Positions 7,903 through 17,702 of a stretch of 64,000 bases of DNA are shown piece after piece. Made by a program: the position numbers and the translations under genes. The DNA is from an uncultured Aquimarina sp. Lineage in GTDB: Bacteria > Bacteroidota > Bacteroidia > Flavobacteriales > Flavobacteriaceae. How positions within the stretch are numbered: position 1 is the stretch's first letter; each line of letters opens with the position of its first letter. The notes beneath the pieces are model-generated. The model searched no databases, was not told the origin of the DNA, and saw nothing but the letters and a program-made list of their open reading frames with translations. Location of the stretch: the NCBI GenBank assembly GCA_947503135.1, contig CANNCQ010000010.1, positions 1 through 64,000 on the forward strand, written 5' to 3'.

Positions 7903-10900
7903 TTATTTTTTATAATGTACTTTATATCTCCAATAGGATAAACTACCTATTATTGCAAAAAAGCCAAATGCATTCCACACAAAGCTAGGAGTCACAGGTT
8001 GATCCCCACTAGCATATGAATGCAAACCCGATAAATAAAAATTAACACCAAAATAAGTCATTAATACAGTCGTTACAGCTATCATAGATACAAAATTGAA
8101 CACCCATTTCCCTCTCAGCCCTGGTACCAACCTCATATGTATTACAAATGCATACACCATAATACTAATTAATGCCCAGGTTTCTTTAGGATCCCAACCC
8201 CAATAGCGTCCCCAACTTTCGTTTGCCCATTGGCCTCCTAAAAAGTTCCCAATAGTTAACATCACTAAACCAATAGTCAATGACATTTCGGCAACGATCG
8301 TCAATTCTTCAATGGTTAGCTTCATTTTACGTTTATTTTTTTTAGTCGTTAAAATCATTAATAATAAAGATAAAGCTCCTAAAATAGCTCCTAAAATAAA
8401 CGGTCCGTAACTCCCTACAATTACCGCTACATGTATCATTAGCCAATACGAGTTTAATACTGGCTGCAAATTTGCAATCGCAGGATCAAGCCAATTTTGG
8501 TGCGCAAAAAACAACACTATAGAGGTTACAAATGCTGTCGCTCCAATAGTCAAATTACTTTTTCTTCCTAATGCTAAGCCAAAAAACTGAGTAGCCCAAG
8601 CAACATATATCATACTTTCGTAGGCATCACTCCATGGAGCGTGACCCGAAACATACCAACGCATTATTAAACCTGCAGTGTGTATTACAAACACCCCTAC
8701 AATAGAAAATTTAAATAAATTAACTATAAGTCGAACGACTTTGTGATCTTTAAAAATTTGAAAAATTAAAACAAACAACATCAATACTCCAAAAAGTAAG
8801 TAGTATCGGTATATTGTTCTAAATACATCATATTTATTCAAGAACAATTCGGCTTCAATTTTTTCTTTCGAAGGCATAACTTCGCTACCAAATTTTTCTT
8901 GAAACTTTCGAATACTACTAATATAATATTCTGCTTTTTCATAATCTCCAGTTTTCTTTGCCGACTGTAATTCTTGCCTGTATAAAGGTATAATCTGCCT
9001 TGTATACACCGAATCCATTCCTGAAAATTTCACTTCATTTAAAGCTGGCGGAGATACCCATTTATTATTATCATCATTAGGTATTGGAAATATCCGCAAT
9101 ACACTTCCGCTTAAAGCAGAATTTAATAAAAAGAATTTTTCATGAGTTTTCACAAAGTCTTTTTCAAATTGACTTGGAGTATTTGTTGAAGTTGCTTCTC
9201 TTAAAAAAGGCTCCAACTTATAACTCCCTTGTTTGTCAAATAAATCTACAAGTGCCACTCGTTTTTCTCCTTTAGGAGTACCTAATATTTTACGAATACT
9301 ATCATTTTTCTTATCAATGTAAATCAACGGGATATTGTACCATGCAATAGGATTTTCCATCATCGAAATCATTACCTGATTACCATTTAAACCTTGATAA
9401 TTATCTTGTTTACTTAACTTGCGTAGTAATTCTGAAGCAAACGTATTTAAAGGTTTCATACGTCCACCTGCATCTTGCACAATTATAGATCCGAATTCTT
9501 GAGCGTGTGCTTTGGAAACTTTATTTGCTAATATTAAAGAATCTAACTGTTTTTTAGTTGGCTTTAAGTTATTTTGCGTCGGAAGACCACTTATTTGAGC
9601 TTTTATACTAGGAGCTACAAAACTAATTAACAATACAAGTACAAGCGATGCTTTTTTAAGTTTAATACCATTCAGCTTTTTTTCTAGATCTTTAAATCGA
9701 GAACCCTTTACCAATAGAATCATTAGCATTGCTATGTAAAGTAAAGTGTAACCAATATAGGTAATCCAAGTACCCCAGTAATCGTGATTTACCGACAAAA
9801 TAGTTCCTTTTTCATCTTGATCGAAAGAGGCTTGAAAAAATCGAAATCCCTTGTGGTCTAAAACATTATTCATAAAAATTTCATGTGAAGTCGTTTTGTC
9901 ATTTTCAATTAATTCTACTTTACTTTTAAATGCTGCATATCCTGTTTCAGTCCCTGGGTACTTTGTCGCTATAAAGTCATTTAGTTTTAAAGAAAACGGA
10001 AGTTCTAGTTCTTCGGAACCGTAGCGCATTGCTATTTCTAAACCACCAATTTTATACTGCTTAAACTCATTTACCACCCCTTTAGCTCCTAATAACTTGA
10101 ATTGGTGTGCACCCTCGTTAGTTTGTACATTAACTATTAGGGCATCCATTTGATTTTTTTCTTTAATTGGGGATTCTATAATATCATAAACACCTTTAGT
10201 TACTGGATCTGGAAAAACAAATTGAGTCCCTGCTAGCTGGTATAACGAACGTAGTTGTAATGACTGAACACTATCTTTAACAACGATACCCCTAAATTGG
10301 TCGGCCATACGCATATAGTTTCCCTCAAAAGGAGAGCTTATGGTATATCTATTATCCTCGGCCTTGTAATCTATATTAATAGCTCCATTTGTAGGCTTGT
10401 TAAAAGCAAATAAAATATTATGAATATTTGCTACTTCTCCTTCTTTTAAAAAATGATCGTGACGTTCGCCAGAACCTGCTTCAACCATTTTTAAATACAA
10501 ATCACCGTTATCACTAGCGATTAAACCTTCTTCGGCTCCTTGTATAAATTTCTCGTAATTAATAGTAACAGGCTGTCCTTTAAAATCCGTTTTTATAGTA
10601 AACTTATTTTTATTTGTTGTAGCTGCCGAAAATTCCAGTTTCTTTTTTCCTTTTCGCCTTAAAGGTTTTCCTTCAACATCCCCTATAATATAATATTGTA
10701 AATAAGTATCCGCAGACAAAAATTGATTGGTGGTTACTCCTTCTCGAATAGGCATAATACCCTCATAACTAATGTATCTGGTTACTGCAGCTCCTAAAAG
10801 AATTAATACAAAAGACAAGTGCATTACCAATATTGGCAATTTTTCTTTTTTTAGTAAGCGGTACCTAAAAATATTACCAAAGAAATTAATTAAAAAAAGA

Positions 10901-11070
10901 GCCATAATAGCCTCGAACCACCAGGCATTATATATCCATATGCGCGCTGCTGGAGTGCCATAGTCATTTTCTAAAAAAGTTCCTACTGCCATAGCTACTG
11001 CGTATATTATAAACAATAAAGCCATTAGGCGCGTAGAAAAAAGGAAAGCGATAATTTTCTTCTGAATCAT
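7903..11070 (-). CDS. ccsBA: Fused cytochrome c assembly protein CcsB-CcsA (ResB-ResC)
   Basis: 1055 residues. The N-terminal part (to about 480) has several membrane segments around a large periplasmic domain and matches the ResB/CcsB layout. A second hydrophobic stretch near residue 490 is followed by a long periplasmic segment. The C-terminal third is CcsA-like, with repeated membrane helices, SGHAPWSDAYESM, the haem-binding tryptophan-rich motif WGRYWGWDPKETW at about 953-965, and a later GLHSYA histidine. In the family the complex exports haem and attaches it to CxxCH apocytochromes outside the inner membrane (System II). Fusion of both subunits is known in Bacteroidota and Epsilonproteobacteria. 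It is single-gene, divergent from the DUF2520 gene. A -7-like TAAATTTG box (minus strand, 11087-11094) lies 16 bp before the start. Confidence 0.93.
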   Translation of the reverse strand: MIQKKIIAFLFSTRLMALLFIIYAVAMAVGTFLENDYGTPAARIWIYNAWWFEAIMALFLINFFGNIFRYRLLKKEKLPILVMHLSFVLILLGAAVTRYISYEGIMPIREGVTTNQFLSADTYLQYYIIGDVEGKPLRRKGKKKLEFSAATTNKNKFTIKTDFKGQPVTINYEKFIQGAEEGLIASDNGDLYLKMVEAGSGERHDHFLKEGEVANIHNILFAFNKPTNGAINIDYKAEDNRYTISSPFEGNYMRMADQFRGIVVKDSVQSLQLRSLYQLAGTQFVFPDPVTKGVYDIIESPIKEKNQMDALIVNVQTNEGAHQFKLLGAKGVVNEFKQYKIGGLEIAMRYGSEELELPFSLKLNDFIATKYPGTETGYAAFKSKVELIENDKTTSHEIFMNNVLDHKGFRFFQASFDQDEKGTILSVNHDYWGTWITYIGYTLLYIAMLMILLVKGSRFKDLEKKLNGIKLKKASLVLVLLISFVAPSIKAQISGLPTQNNLKPTKKQLDSLILANKVSKAHAQEFGSIIVQDAGGRMKPLNTFASELLRKLSKQDNYQGLNGNQVMISMMENPIAWYNIPLIYIDKKNDSIRKILGTPKGEKRVALVDLFDKQGSYKLEPFLREATSTNTPSQFEKDFVKTHEKFFLLNSALSGSVLRIFPIPNDDNNKWVSPPALNEVKFSGMDSVYTRQIIPLYRQELQSAKKTGDYEKAEYYISSIRKFQEKFGSEVMPSKEKIEAELFLNKYDVFRTIYRYYLLFGVLMLFVLIFQIFKDHKVVRLIVNLFKFSIVGVFVIHTAGLIMRWYVSGHAPWSDAYESMIYVAWATQFFGLALGRKSNLTIGATAFVTSIVLFFAHQNWLDPAIANLQPVLNSYWLMIHVAVIVGSYGPFILGAILGALSLLLMILTTKKNKRKMKLTIEELTIVAEMSLTIGLVMLTIGNFLGGQWANESWGRYWGWDPKETWALISIMVYAFVIHMRLVPGLRGKWVFNFVSMIAVTTVLMTYFGVNFYLSGLHSYASGDQPVTPSFVWNAFGFFAIIGSLSYWRYKVHYKK

Positions 11071-11185
11071 AACAAAAAATCTGATACAAATTTAAGGTAT
11101 AAACACAAGTTTAGCCCTTACATTTGATACTATTTTACAGAAACAAATGTTACTTTTTTACAAAGACTTCTTGTATTTTTAAACC

Positions 11186-11941
11186 ATGATAAAAATAGTT
11201 GTTATAGGAAACGGAAATTTAGCCACACACTTGTGTAAAACATTTGAGGAGAATGAAGCTATTTTATTGTTACAAAATTACAATAGAAGTGGAAAAGTTA
11301 TCCCTAATTGCAAAGTGCCTGTTACCGCTGATATTAAAAAAGTAGCTAATGCTGAAATATATATTTTAGCAATTAGTGATAGCGCTCTTTATGATTTATC
11401 GGCTTTTAAAGATCTTAACGGATTAATTGTTCATACTTCTGGAGCGACATCTATTGATGTATTGAAAAACTTCACTAATTATGGGGTATTTTATCCTGCA
11501 CAAAGTTTTAAAGCTAATTTACCCGTTAATTTTTCAGAGATTCCTATAGTAATCGAAGCAAACTCGACATTAGGTGAGCAACTATTATTTCATTTAGCGA
11601 ATTCTATAACAAAAAAAGTTTATATCCTAAATTCAGAACAGCGAAGTGCTTTACATTTAGCTGCAGTGTTTGCAAACAATTTTAGCACGTTTATGTATAC
11701 TCAAGCCTTAGAAGTTTGTAATGAACATAAAATAGATTTTTCAATATTAAAACCTTTAATTTTTGAAACAATAACTAAACTTGAAAATGAGCTCCCCAAT
11801 AAAATTCAAACAGGTCCTGCAATTAGGAATGATGAAAAAACAATTAGCAAACATTTAAAAGAATTAAAAAATGAAAATCAAAAAAAACTATACAACCAAA
11901 TAACATTGGCAATACAAAACTATTATGGAAAAAAGCTATAA
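11186..11941 (+). CDS. Rossmann-like/DUF2520 protein
   Basis: 251 residues. The N-terminus IKIVVIGNGNLATHLCKTFE has the G-x-G-x-x-[AG] dinucleotide-binding turn, and the second half (SALHLAAVFANNFSTFMYTQ and following) is the helical DUF2520 region. The architecture parallels ketopantoate/pyrroline-carboxylate type reductases: NAD(P)-binding domain followed by a helical dimer domain. The substrate is unknown for the family. It overlaps the next gene, a KdsC-like phosphatase, by 17 bp, and this pairing recurs in flavobacteria. The two are probably one transcript ending at the hairpin near 12,500. Confidence 0.82.
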   Translation: MIKIVVIGNGNLATHLCKTFEENEAILLLQNYNRSGKVIPNCKVPVTADIKKVANAEIYILAISDSALYDLSAFKDLNGLIVHTSGATSIDVLKNFTNYGVFYPAQSFKANLPVNFSEIPIVIEANSTLGEQLLFHLANSITKKVYILNSEQRSALHLAAVFANNFSTFMYTQALEVCNEHKIDFSILKPLIFETITKLENELPNKIQTGPAIRNDEKTISKHLKELKNENQKKLYNQITLAIQNYYGKKL

Positions 11942-12458
11942 AGAATATTTAAATAAAATAAACACCTTTATTTTTGATGTAGATGGTGTTTTTACTGACG
12001 GGTCATTACTTATTGATAATGATGGTAATTTATTACGAACCATGAATGTAAAAGATGGTTACGCCGTAAAAATTGCTTTAAATAAAGGTTACAACGTATG
12101 TATTATCACTGGAGGAAAAAATGAAGCTGTAAAAAAACGATTATCTGATTTAGGTATTCATGAAATTTATATGAATTCACATGATAAGGGAATTGCTTTC
12201 AAAGACTATATTTCAAAAGTAAATGTAGATTCGAATGAAGTTTTATACATGGGAGACGATTTACCGGATATACCTGTAATGACAAGAGTAGGTTTGGCCA
12301 CTTGTCCTCAAGATGCAGTTGCTGAAGTAAAAGCTGTGTCTGGTTACATATCGCATATTAAAGGTGGTAAAGGTTGTGTAAGGGATGTGATAGAGCAAGT
12401 TTTAAAAGTTCAAAACAATTGGTTACAAACAGAGGAGCGTAAAATTACGAGTGCTTAA
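11925..12458 (+). CDS. kdsC: HAD phosphatase, KdsC-like (3-deoxy-D-manno-octulosonate-8-phosphate phosphatase)
   Basis: 177 residues, the length of KdsC. It carries HAD motif I as FDVDGVFTDG (Asp18 nucleophile, Asp20 acid/base), followed by the glycine/Asp segment GSLLIDNDGNLLRTMNVKDG typical of KdsC/YrbI, TGG (motif II), and the metal site YMGDDLPDIPVM. HIKGGKGCVRDV near the end is the C-terminal tail common to the subfamily. KdsC removes phosphate from KDO-8-phosphate during LPS inner-core synthesis; close relatives act on other nonulosonate phosphates, so the substrate is not certain. The KDO synthase and isomerase genes are not in the window. Start: ATG 11925, overlapping the DUF2520 gene by 17 bp. 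Confidence 0.83.
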   Translation: MEKSYKEYLNKINTFIFDVDGVFTDGSLLIDNDGNLLRTMNVKDGYAVKIALNKGYNVCIITGGKNEAVKKRLSDLGIHEIYMNSHDKGIAFKDYISKVNVDSNEVLYMGDDLPDIPVMTRVGLATCPQDAVAEVKAVSGYISHIKGGKGCVRDVIEQVLKVQNNWLQTEERKITSA

Positions 12459-12785
12459 TATTTAGTATATTTTTGCTATTAAATTGCAATACCACACAAA
12501 TCGACAAAATACATTTTTCGTCGATTTTCTGTTTAAAAACTAACCGTACTAGATTTTTTAACATTTGTTTCCTATAAAAAATATATAACTGTCTTACTAA
12601 AACTTCAATTAAAATAATCAAAACACAGTTTAAAAAAAAAAAAAATCACCTCTGAAACTCTTTATACATAAAAAACCTACCAAAAAGTACCCCCTTATTT
12701 TTTCTGCTTTCTACTTAATACACATGCTTTTAGGGTAAAAAAACTTAAATTTATAATATCAAATTTAACCCCTAATATTTGTATT
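12459..12785. other. Intergenic region without a gene
   Basis: This 327-bp stretch is very AT-rich. Near its left end it holds the hairpin at 12498-12527, then a run of fourteen A (12632-12645), and just before the next gene a weak -7-like AATATTTG (12773-12780), too close to the ATG at 12786 to be convincing. I see no open frame with coding character and no tRNA-like fold. Confidence 0.6.
12498..12530 (+). terminator. Probable terminator of the DUF2520-kdsC transcript
   Basis: Arms aaatcgac (12498-12505) and gtcgattt (12520-12527) pair perfectly. Four further A-T pairs extend the stem inward past one bulged C, and a short U-rich tail follows. It sits 39 bp after the kdsC stop. Confidence 0.6.
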
Positions 12786-13199
12786 ATGAGAAGTTTAATA
12801 TTTCTTTTAGCCCTACTTCTAAAATTATCTGTGAACGCTCAAAACTCAAACACTTATGCTATTTTTTCGGAAAGTCCAGAAAAAAGAATTAGCTATACTA
12901 ATTTGAGTGAGAATAATTATTTTATAGAATTCAAAACAAAAAAGAAAGCTATTATTTGTTTAGAATTAATCAAAGATGACGTTCCAATTGCTACCTCACG
13001 AAAAATGGTAAAATCTAAGGAATCTAAAATAATTAAATTGAATTTACATGAAAAAATAGATGTAAAAGCTAGACCTGGAAGTGGTTATTTTTTAAAACTG
13101 AGAATGTATGAAGGTGAATTTAAAAACACTAAAAATTTAGTTTCTGAAGTAATTGTTGAAGATGTGAATCTTACTAGATTACTTTACACAAAATTATAA
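12786..13199 (+). CDS. Small secreted protein of unknown function
   Basis: 137 residues. The first 18 residues, MRSLIFLLALLLKLSVNA, form a signal peptide with cleavage expected after Ala18 (VNA|QN). The mature part is beta-rich and basic, with no motif I recognise. A run of KSKESKIIKLNLHEKIDVKA in the middle and RMYEG later suggest an extracytoplasmic beta-sandwich, but that is only an impression. It is convergent with menC, with a 2-bp gap and no space for a separate terminator. There is no functional clue from the neighbours. Confidence 0.65.
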   Translation: MRSLIFLLALLLKLSVNAQNSNTYAIFSESPEKRISYTNLSENNYFIEFKTKKKAIICLELIKDDVPIATSRKMVKSKESKIIKLNLHEKIDVKARPGSGYFLKLRMYEGEFKNTKNLVSEVIVEDVNLTRLLYTKL

Positions 13200-13201
13200 A
13201 A

Positions 13202-14242
13202 CTACACCCAAGGAACACTCCATGTTAATAGCGGATTATAAGATAATTTTCCACTATTAACTTCCAAAGGAGAATCAAAATTATTAGTATATAAACCACC
13301 AGTACCTAGGCCTTGAGGCAAAGAATTTTTTAAATTATAAGTAAATTGAGATATCGCATTTAACCCTACATTACTTTCTAAGGCACTGGTTATCCACCAG
13401 TCAATATTATTATTTTCAGCACTTTCAATCCAGTCGATACTACCTGTTATACCCCCGATTAAACTAGGTTTTAAAATAATATATTGGGGCTTTATATTTT
13501 TAAGTAATAATTGCTTTTTTTCTTTAGAAAACACTCCCAATAATTCTTCATCCAAAGCTATAGGTATTGGTGTATTACTACATAGCAATGCCATGTTTTC
13601 TTGTTGATTTACAGCAATAGGTTGCTCTATACTATGCAAATTAAAGTCACTAAGACGCTTTAATTTTTCAAGTGCTTCACTATGTTTAAAAGCACCATTT
13701 GCATCCACTCTAATTTCAATAATTTTTGCTGAAAATTGAGAGCGTATGAATTTTAATAACTCTAGTTCTGCCTGAAAATCTATAGCTCCTATTTTAAGTT
13801 TTACACAGTCGAAACCTTGATCTAGTTTTTCTATAATTTGCGTTTTCATAAACTCTTTCTCCCCCATCCACACCAAACCATTTATGGGTATAGAATCCTT
13901 GCCTTTAGTAAATTCAGAAGGAAATAATTCAAAAGGTGTCCTTGCCTTTAAGGACTTAAAAGCTTGTTCAATTCCAAATTGAATACTAGGAAACTCAATT
14001 AATAAGGCATATAATTTATCAATTCCCAAATGAATGTTATTACATGTCCATTTAAGTTTTTCCTCATAATCTGGCCTATCATCAACACTTAATGTTCTTA
14101 AAATACCACATTCACCTATTCCTGTGTTTCCTTTATCGTTGGTAATAATAATAAACCAAGTTTCTTTAGTTTTTAAAACTCCTCTAGACGTACCGCTTGG
14201 GCGTTTAAATTCTAAAATATGTTTATGATAAGTAGCCTTCAT
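13202..14242 (-). CDS. menC: o-Succinylbenzoate synthase (enolase superfamily)
   Basis: 346 residues. Enolase-superfamily motifs are in order: the Lys pair in CVKLKIG, the first metal ligand in VDANGAF, the second in SIEQPIA, the third in ALDEELL, and the second catalytic Lys in ILKPSLIGG. Together with menA directly upstream (one base between its stop and this ATG, TAATATG), this identifies MenC, which dehydrates SHCHC to o-succinylbenzoate in menaquinone synthesis. Dipeptide epimerases share the fold, but the neighbour settles the choice. The remaining men genes are not in the window. Confidence 0.88.
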   Translation of the reverse strand: MKATYHKHILEFKRPSGTSRGVLKTKETWFIIITNDKGNTGIGECGILRTLSVDDRPDYEEKLKWTCNNIHLGIDKLYALLIEFPSIQFGIEQAFKSLKARTPFELFPSEFTKGKDSIPINGLVWMGEKEFMKTQIIEKLDQGFDCVKLKIGAIDFQAELELLKFIRSQFSAKIIEIRVDANGAFKHSEALEKLKRLSDFNLHSIEQPIAVNQQENMALLCSNTPIPIALDEELLGVFSKEKKQLLLKNIKPQYIILKPSLIGGITGSIDWIESAENNNIDWWITSALESNVGLNAISQFTYNLKNSLPQGLGTGGLYTNNFDSPLEVNSGKLSYNPLLTWSVPWV

Positions 14243-14243
14243 A

Positions 14244-15140
14244 TTACCAAATTAAAAGTCCTATGCTAAATAATACAGTCATAAAAAAAGTAGTTAATGC
14301 TACTTTTTTTAATTCCGGATCTAAATCCTTCGCCTTTTCATTTTGATTTACAAAACCTAGGTGTTTAATTAAAGGGGCAAAAGTTACTATATATATCCAA
14401 TGACTTATTTCATACTTATTTAAAATAGTAAATACTACTATCGATATCATTGCACCTACGAGTATACTATTATGATATTTTTTTGCTTTTGAGGTTCCTA
14501 ATTTAACTACTAAAGTATTTTTATTTGCTTTTTTATCACTTTCGCGATCGCGCATATTGTTTAAATTTAATACCGCTACACACAACAGGCCAATACTTAT
14601 TCCTAAAAACACAATTGGAATATAAAACACTTTAGTGTACAAAAAGTAACTTCCTATAACACTTACTAATCCAAAAAAAACAAAAACAAAAATATCTCCT
14701 AAACCATTATAACCGTAAGCGGACTTACCAACAGTATATTTTATAGCAGCACCTATAGCCGCTATGCCTAATAAAATAAAAAATATAGAATACCCTAAAT
14801 TGGAATCTTTAAAAGCTAAAAATATTAAGACTAAAGCTAGTATAAAAGTGATTAAAGAAGTAATTATGATTGCATTTTTCATAGCAGCAGGAGTAATAAC
14901 TCCTGCTTGTAGTGCTCTTTTAGGTCCTACCCTATCTTCATTATCAGTTCCTTTAACTCCATCTCCATAATCGTTAGCAAAATTTGAAATTACTTGCAAA
15001 CCAATAGTCGTTAAAATAGCTATTATAAAAACCCAATTATTAAACTCATTGTGATATGCTGCCACTGCGGAACCAGCAATAATACCCGATATCGATAGTG
15101 GTAATGTACGCAATCTAGCAGCTTGAATCCAATGCTTCAT
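14244..15140 (-). CDS. menA: 1,4-Dihydroxy-2-naphthoate prenyltransferase
   Basis: 298 residues with about eight or nine hydrophobic helices. The prenyl-diphosphate/Mg site of the UbiA superfamily is visible as NFANDYGDGVKGTDNEDRVG (N-D-x-x-D-x4-D), and a second acidic site as NLNNMRDRESDKKANK. It attaches the isoprenoid tail to 1,4-dihydroxy-2-naphthoate in the inner membrane, the step that makes demethylmenaquinone. It is translationally linked to menC downstream. hisB lies 22 bp upstream on the same strand, so read-through from hisB is likely. Confidence 0.92.
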   Translation of the reverse strand: MKHWIQAARLRTLPLSISGIIAGSAVAAYHNEFNNWVFIIAILTTIGLQVISNFANDYGDGVKGTDNEDRVGPKRALQAGVITPAAMKNAIIITSLITFILALVLIFLAFKDSNLGYSIFFILLGIAAIGAAIKYTVGKSAYGYNGLGDIFVFVFFGLVSVIGSYFLYTKVFYIPIVFLGISIGLLCVAVLNLNNMRDRESDKKANKNTLVVKLGTSKAKKYHNSILVGAMISIVVFTILNKYEISHWIYIVTFAPLIKHLGFVNQNEKAKDLDPELKKVALTTFFMTVLFSIGLLIW

Positions 15141-15162
15141 TTATATAAAATTTAGTCAGTAC

Positions 15163-16302
15163 TTATAATACTCCTTTTGTACTTGGTAAAAACATTTTAT
15201 TTGCATCGCGCTTTACTGCCATTTTCATTGCTTTGGCGAAAGCCTTAAAGATTCCTTCAATTTTGTGGTGTTCATTATCACCTTCTGCTTTTATATTTAA
15301 ATTACATTTAGCCCCATCGGTAAACGATTTAAATAAATGTAAAAACATTTCCGTAGGCATATCACCTATTTTTTCTCTTTTAAAATCTGCGTCCCAAACT
15401 AACCAAGGCCTACCTCCAAAATCAACCGCAGCTTGAGCTAAACAGTCATCCATTGGCAAACAAAAACCATAGCGTTCTATCCCTAATTTGTTTCCTAACG
15501 CTTTACTAAATAATTCCCCTAAGGCAATCATAGTATCTTCAATTGTATGATGTTCGTCTACCTCTAAATCACCATCAACTTTTACTGTTAAATCCATAGC
15601 ACCATGCCTTCCTATTTGATCTAACATATGATCAAAAAAGTGCAAACCGGTAGATATATCGTTTTTACCAGATCCATCTAAATTTAATTTTATATAAATT
15701 TTTGTTTCATTTGTGTTTCTTGTTATTTCTGAAACTCGATCTTCTAATCTTAAAAACTCATAAATTGACTTCCAATCTGTAGATGTTAGTGCAATACTAT
15801 TGAATATATCTTGTTTATCGGATTCTATTTCTTCTGCACCTAAACTAGGGTTTTCAGAAAGAAATATTCCTTTCGCTCCTAAATTTTTTGCCAACTCCAT
15901 ATCTGTAATACGATCACCTAAAACAAACGAGTTTTTTAGGTCATATTCTTCAGTATTAAAGTATTTAGTAAGTAATCCTGTACGGGGTTTACGAGTTTCT
16001 GCATTTTCATGCGGAAATGATTTGTCGATGTGAACAGCTTCAAAAACAACCCCTTCTTTTTTGAATGCATCAATAATTTTATTTTGTGCTGGCCAAAAAG
16101 TATCCTCTGGGAAAGAGTCTGTACCCAAACCATCTTGGTTGGTTACCATTACTAACTCATAATCGAGTTCATTGGCTATTTTAGCCATGTATTGAAAAAC
16201 TTGAGGATAATATTCCAGTTTTTCTAAACTGTCTAATTGGTAATCTACTGGTGGTTCTAAAACTAAAGTACCGTCTCTATCAATAAATAAAACTTTCTTC
16301 AT
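15163..16302 (-). CDS. hisB: Bifunctional histidinol-phosphatase / imidazoleglycerol-phosphate dehydratase
   Basis: 379 residues, two domains. Residues 1 to about 165 are a HAD phosphatase: [12 protein letters not shown] with the nucleophile and acid/base Asp, VTNQDGLG, and [11 protein letters not shown]. Residues of about 190 to 379 are the IGP dehydratase, with the metal-binding histidine segments [25 protein letters not shown] and [14 protein letters not shown]. The enzyme catalyses two steps of histidine synthesis, the dehydration of IGP and the dephosphorylation of histidinol phosphate, in the cytoplasm. Unusually, no other his gene is nearby; it sits directly upstream of menA and downstream of an ECF sigma operon. 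Confidence 0.95.
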   Translation of the reverse strand: MKKVLFIDRDGTLVLEPPVDYQLDSLEKLEYYPQVFQYMAKIANELDYELVMVTNQDGLGTDSFPEDTFWPAQNKIIDAFKKEGVVFEAVHIDKSFPHENAETRKPRTGLLTKYFNTEEYDLKNSFVLGDRITDMELAKNLGAKGIFLSENPSLGAEEIESDKQDIFNSIALTSTDWKSIYEFLRLEDRVSEITRNTNETKIYIKLNLDGSGKNDISTGLHFFDHMLDQIGRHGAMDLTVKVDGDLEVDEHHTIEDTMIALGELFSKALGNKLGIERYGFCLPMDDCLAQAAVDFGGRPWLVWDADFKREKIGDMPTEMFLHLFKSFTDGAKCNLNIKAEGDNEHHKIEGIFKAFAKAMKMAVKRDANKMFLPSTKGVL

Positions 16303-16385
16303 GCTATTCCTTAAATTGTAGTTTGTAAAATTAAGCTTTTATAAATTTAGAGAGAAAAGAGAATTCACAAAAGAACTGCTATTTC

Positions 16386-17702
16386 TTACTTCAGTAAAAT
16401 TTGACTGTTAACCATATTCATTTGTATTTCTTTATCCGTATTTCTGGATACTGAATATCCATGAAGCATTAACTTTCTATAATCGCCTAACGATTTTAAT
16501 TCCAGTTTATTTGGAGGTATTTTAATACCACTCATTTCACCTGAATAAACAAAATTATAAGCTTGGTTAGGTAGGCTTAAAACCAAGTCACTATTAGTGT
16601 TTAAAAAACTTAAGCTATTAAAGTTAGCTCCTGTTTTATCTATTACTAACTGGCTAAAGGTGCTTTTAAATTCTCCTATCCCTTTTAATTCACTAATAAC
16701 TAACCTACTCGAAACAGCGTTTAGCCTAATATCTGAAACTAAATCTATCTTACTATTTTTAACATACTTTAATTGCAATAAACCATTATTCCATTCTTTT
16801 ATTTTCACAGGAGCCGATGAAATAGAAATATTTGTTTCACCTCCATCCATATTTGTAGCATCAAAAGCGGTATACTTTAATCTAGCCTTTAAATTCTTAA
16901 TGGTGTTATTAATGGTCACTGTTCCAAAGCGTGTATTTAATTGAGGTAAGGATTCTCTTGGGATTTTTAATTCTATTACTTTTTTTATGGTATTTACAGG
17001 AATTGTTCTGCTTTCATAAAAACGGTATAAAATTTTATCTTGAGTTTTGTTATTTTTATTGGTGTTAGAAACATTTATTAAGTTTGTAGACATTTGGCTG
17101 TACCAATTGCGAATTTCTTCTTTTGAAGCATTATCTAAATTCTTAACCAAATTATATTCCCATATTTTAAAGTATGTTTCGCCAAGACTACGGTAAGCAT
17201 CAAAATTAAATTTAGACTCATTTATTCGTTCCTGCAACACCTTTGGCATTGTGTTACTTTGCAAATTAGACAATAATGGATTTATCATTGATGTTAATAA
17301 AACACTTGTAGAATCAGCGAAAGAATTTGGATCGTTCGATTTATAATTAGCAATTACCTTTTGAGGTAATTGTTTGCTGGCATCGGTTTCTATAAAAAAT
17401 AAAGAATCTGATTGTTGTATAGTAATTTCCCATAAATCATTAGTTTTTTCTAATGATTGCTGCGTTACTTCTCCTTCCGAATAAGCTATTACTTTTATAG
17501 CTTTTTTATCCCAAGTTGAAATAATAATATTACTATGAGAAGAATTTAGCTTGAATTTCGGTATTGTATTCAAAGAAAATTCTTGTTCAAATTTGAGTAA
17601 TTTGTTTTGTGCAAAAAAATAAGGAGCACAAAAAAGCAACAGTAACCCTAATGATAATTTAGGTTTGAAGGTTTTGATATGCGTTGCTAGGAGAATATTC
17701 AT
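16386..17702 (-). CDS. Secreted DUF4097-like protein of an ECF sigma operon
   Basis: 438 residues. The N-terminus has a basic stretch then a hydrophobic core, LSLGLLLLFCAPYFFAQ, a signal peptide with likely cleavage near residue 32. The mature protein opens with a short beta motif (HSNIIISTWDKKAIKVIAYS) and later has a repeat-like run of beta strands (NTRFGTVTINNTIKNLKARL, SISSAPVKIKEWNNGLLQLK), like the DUF4097/adhesin-type beta-helix found beside flavobacterial sigma factors. The ATG at 17702 lies 44 bp inside the upstream gene. No later ATG keeps the signal peptide, so the overlap is probably real. Function unknown; an envelope-stress role is inferred from context. Confidence 0.65.
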   Translation of the reverse strand: MNILLATHIKTFKPKLSLGLLLLFCAPYFFAQNKLLKFEQEFSLNTIPKFKLNSSHSNIIISTWDKKAIKVIAYSEGEVTQQSLEKTNDLWEITIQQSDSLFFIETDASKQLPQKVIANYKSNDPNSFADSTSVLLTSMINPLLSNLQSNTMPKVLQERINESKFNFDAYRSLGETYFKIWEYNLVKNLDNASKEEIRNWYSQMSTNLINVSNTNKNNKTQDKILYRFYESRTIPVNTIKKVIELKIPRESLPQLNTRFGTVTINNTIKNLKARLKYTAFDATNMDGGETNISISSAPVKIKEWNNGLLQLKYVKNSKIDLVSDIRLNAVSSRLVISELKGIGEFKSTFSQLVIDKTGANFNSLSFLNTNSDLVLSLPNQAYNFVYSGEMSGIKIPPNKLELKSLGDYRKLMLHGYSVSRNTDKEIQMNMVNSQILLK

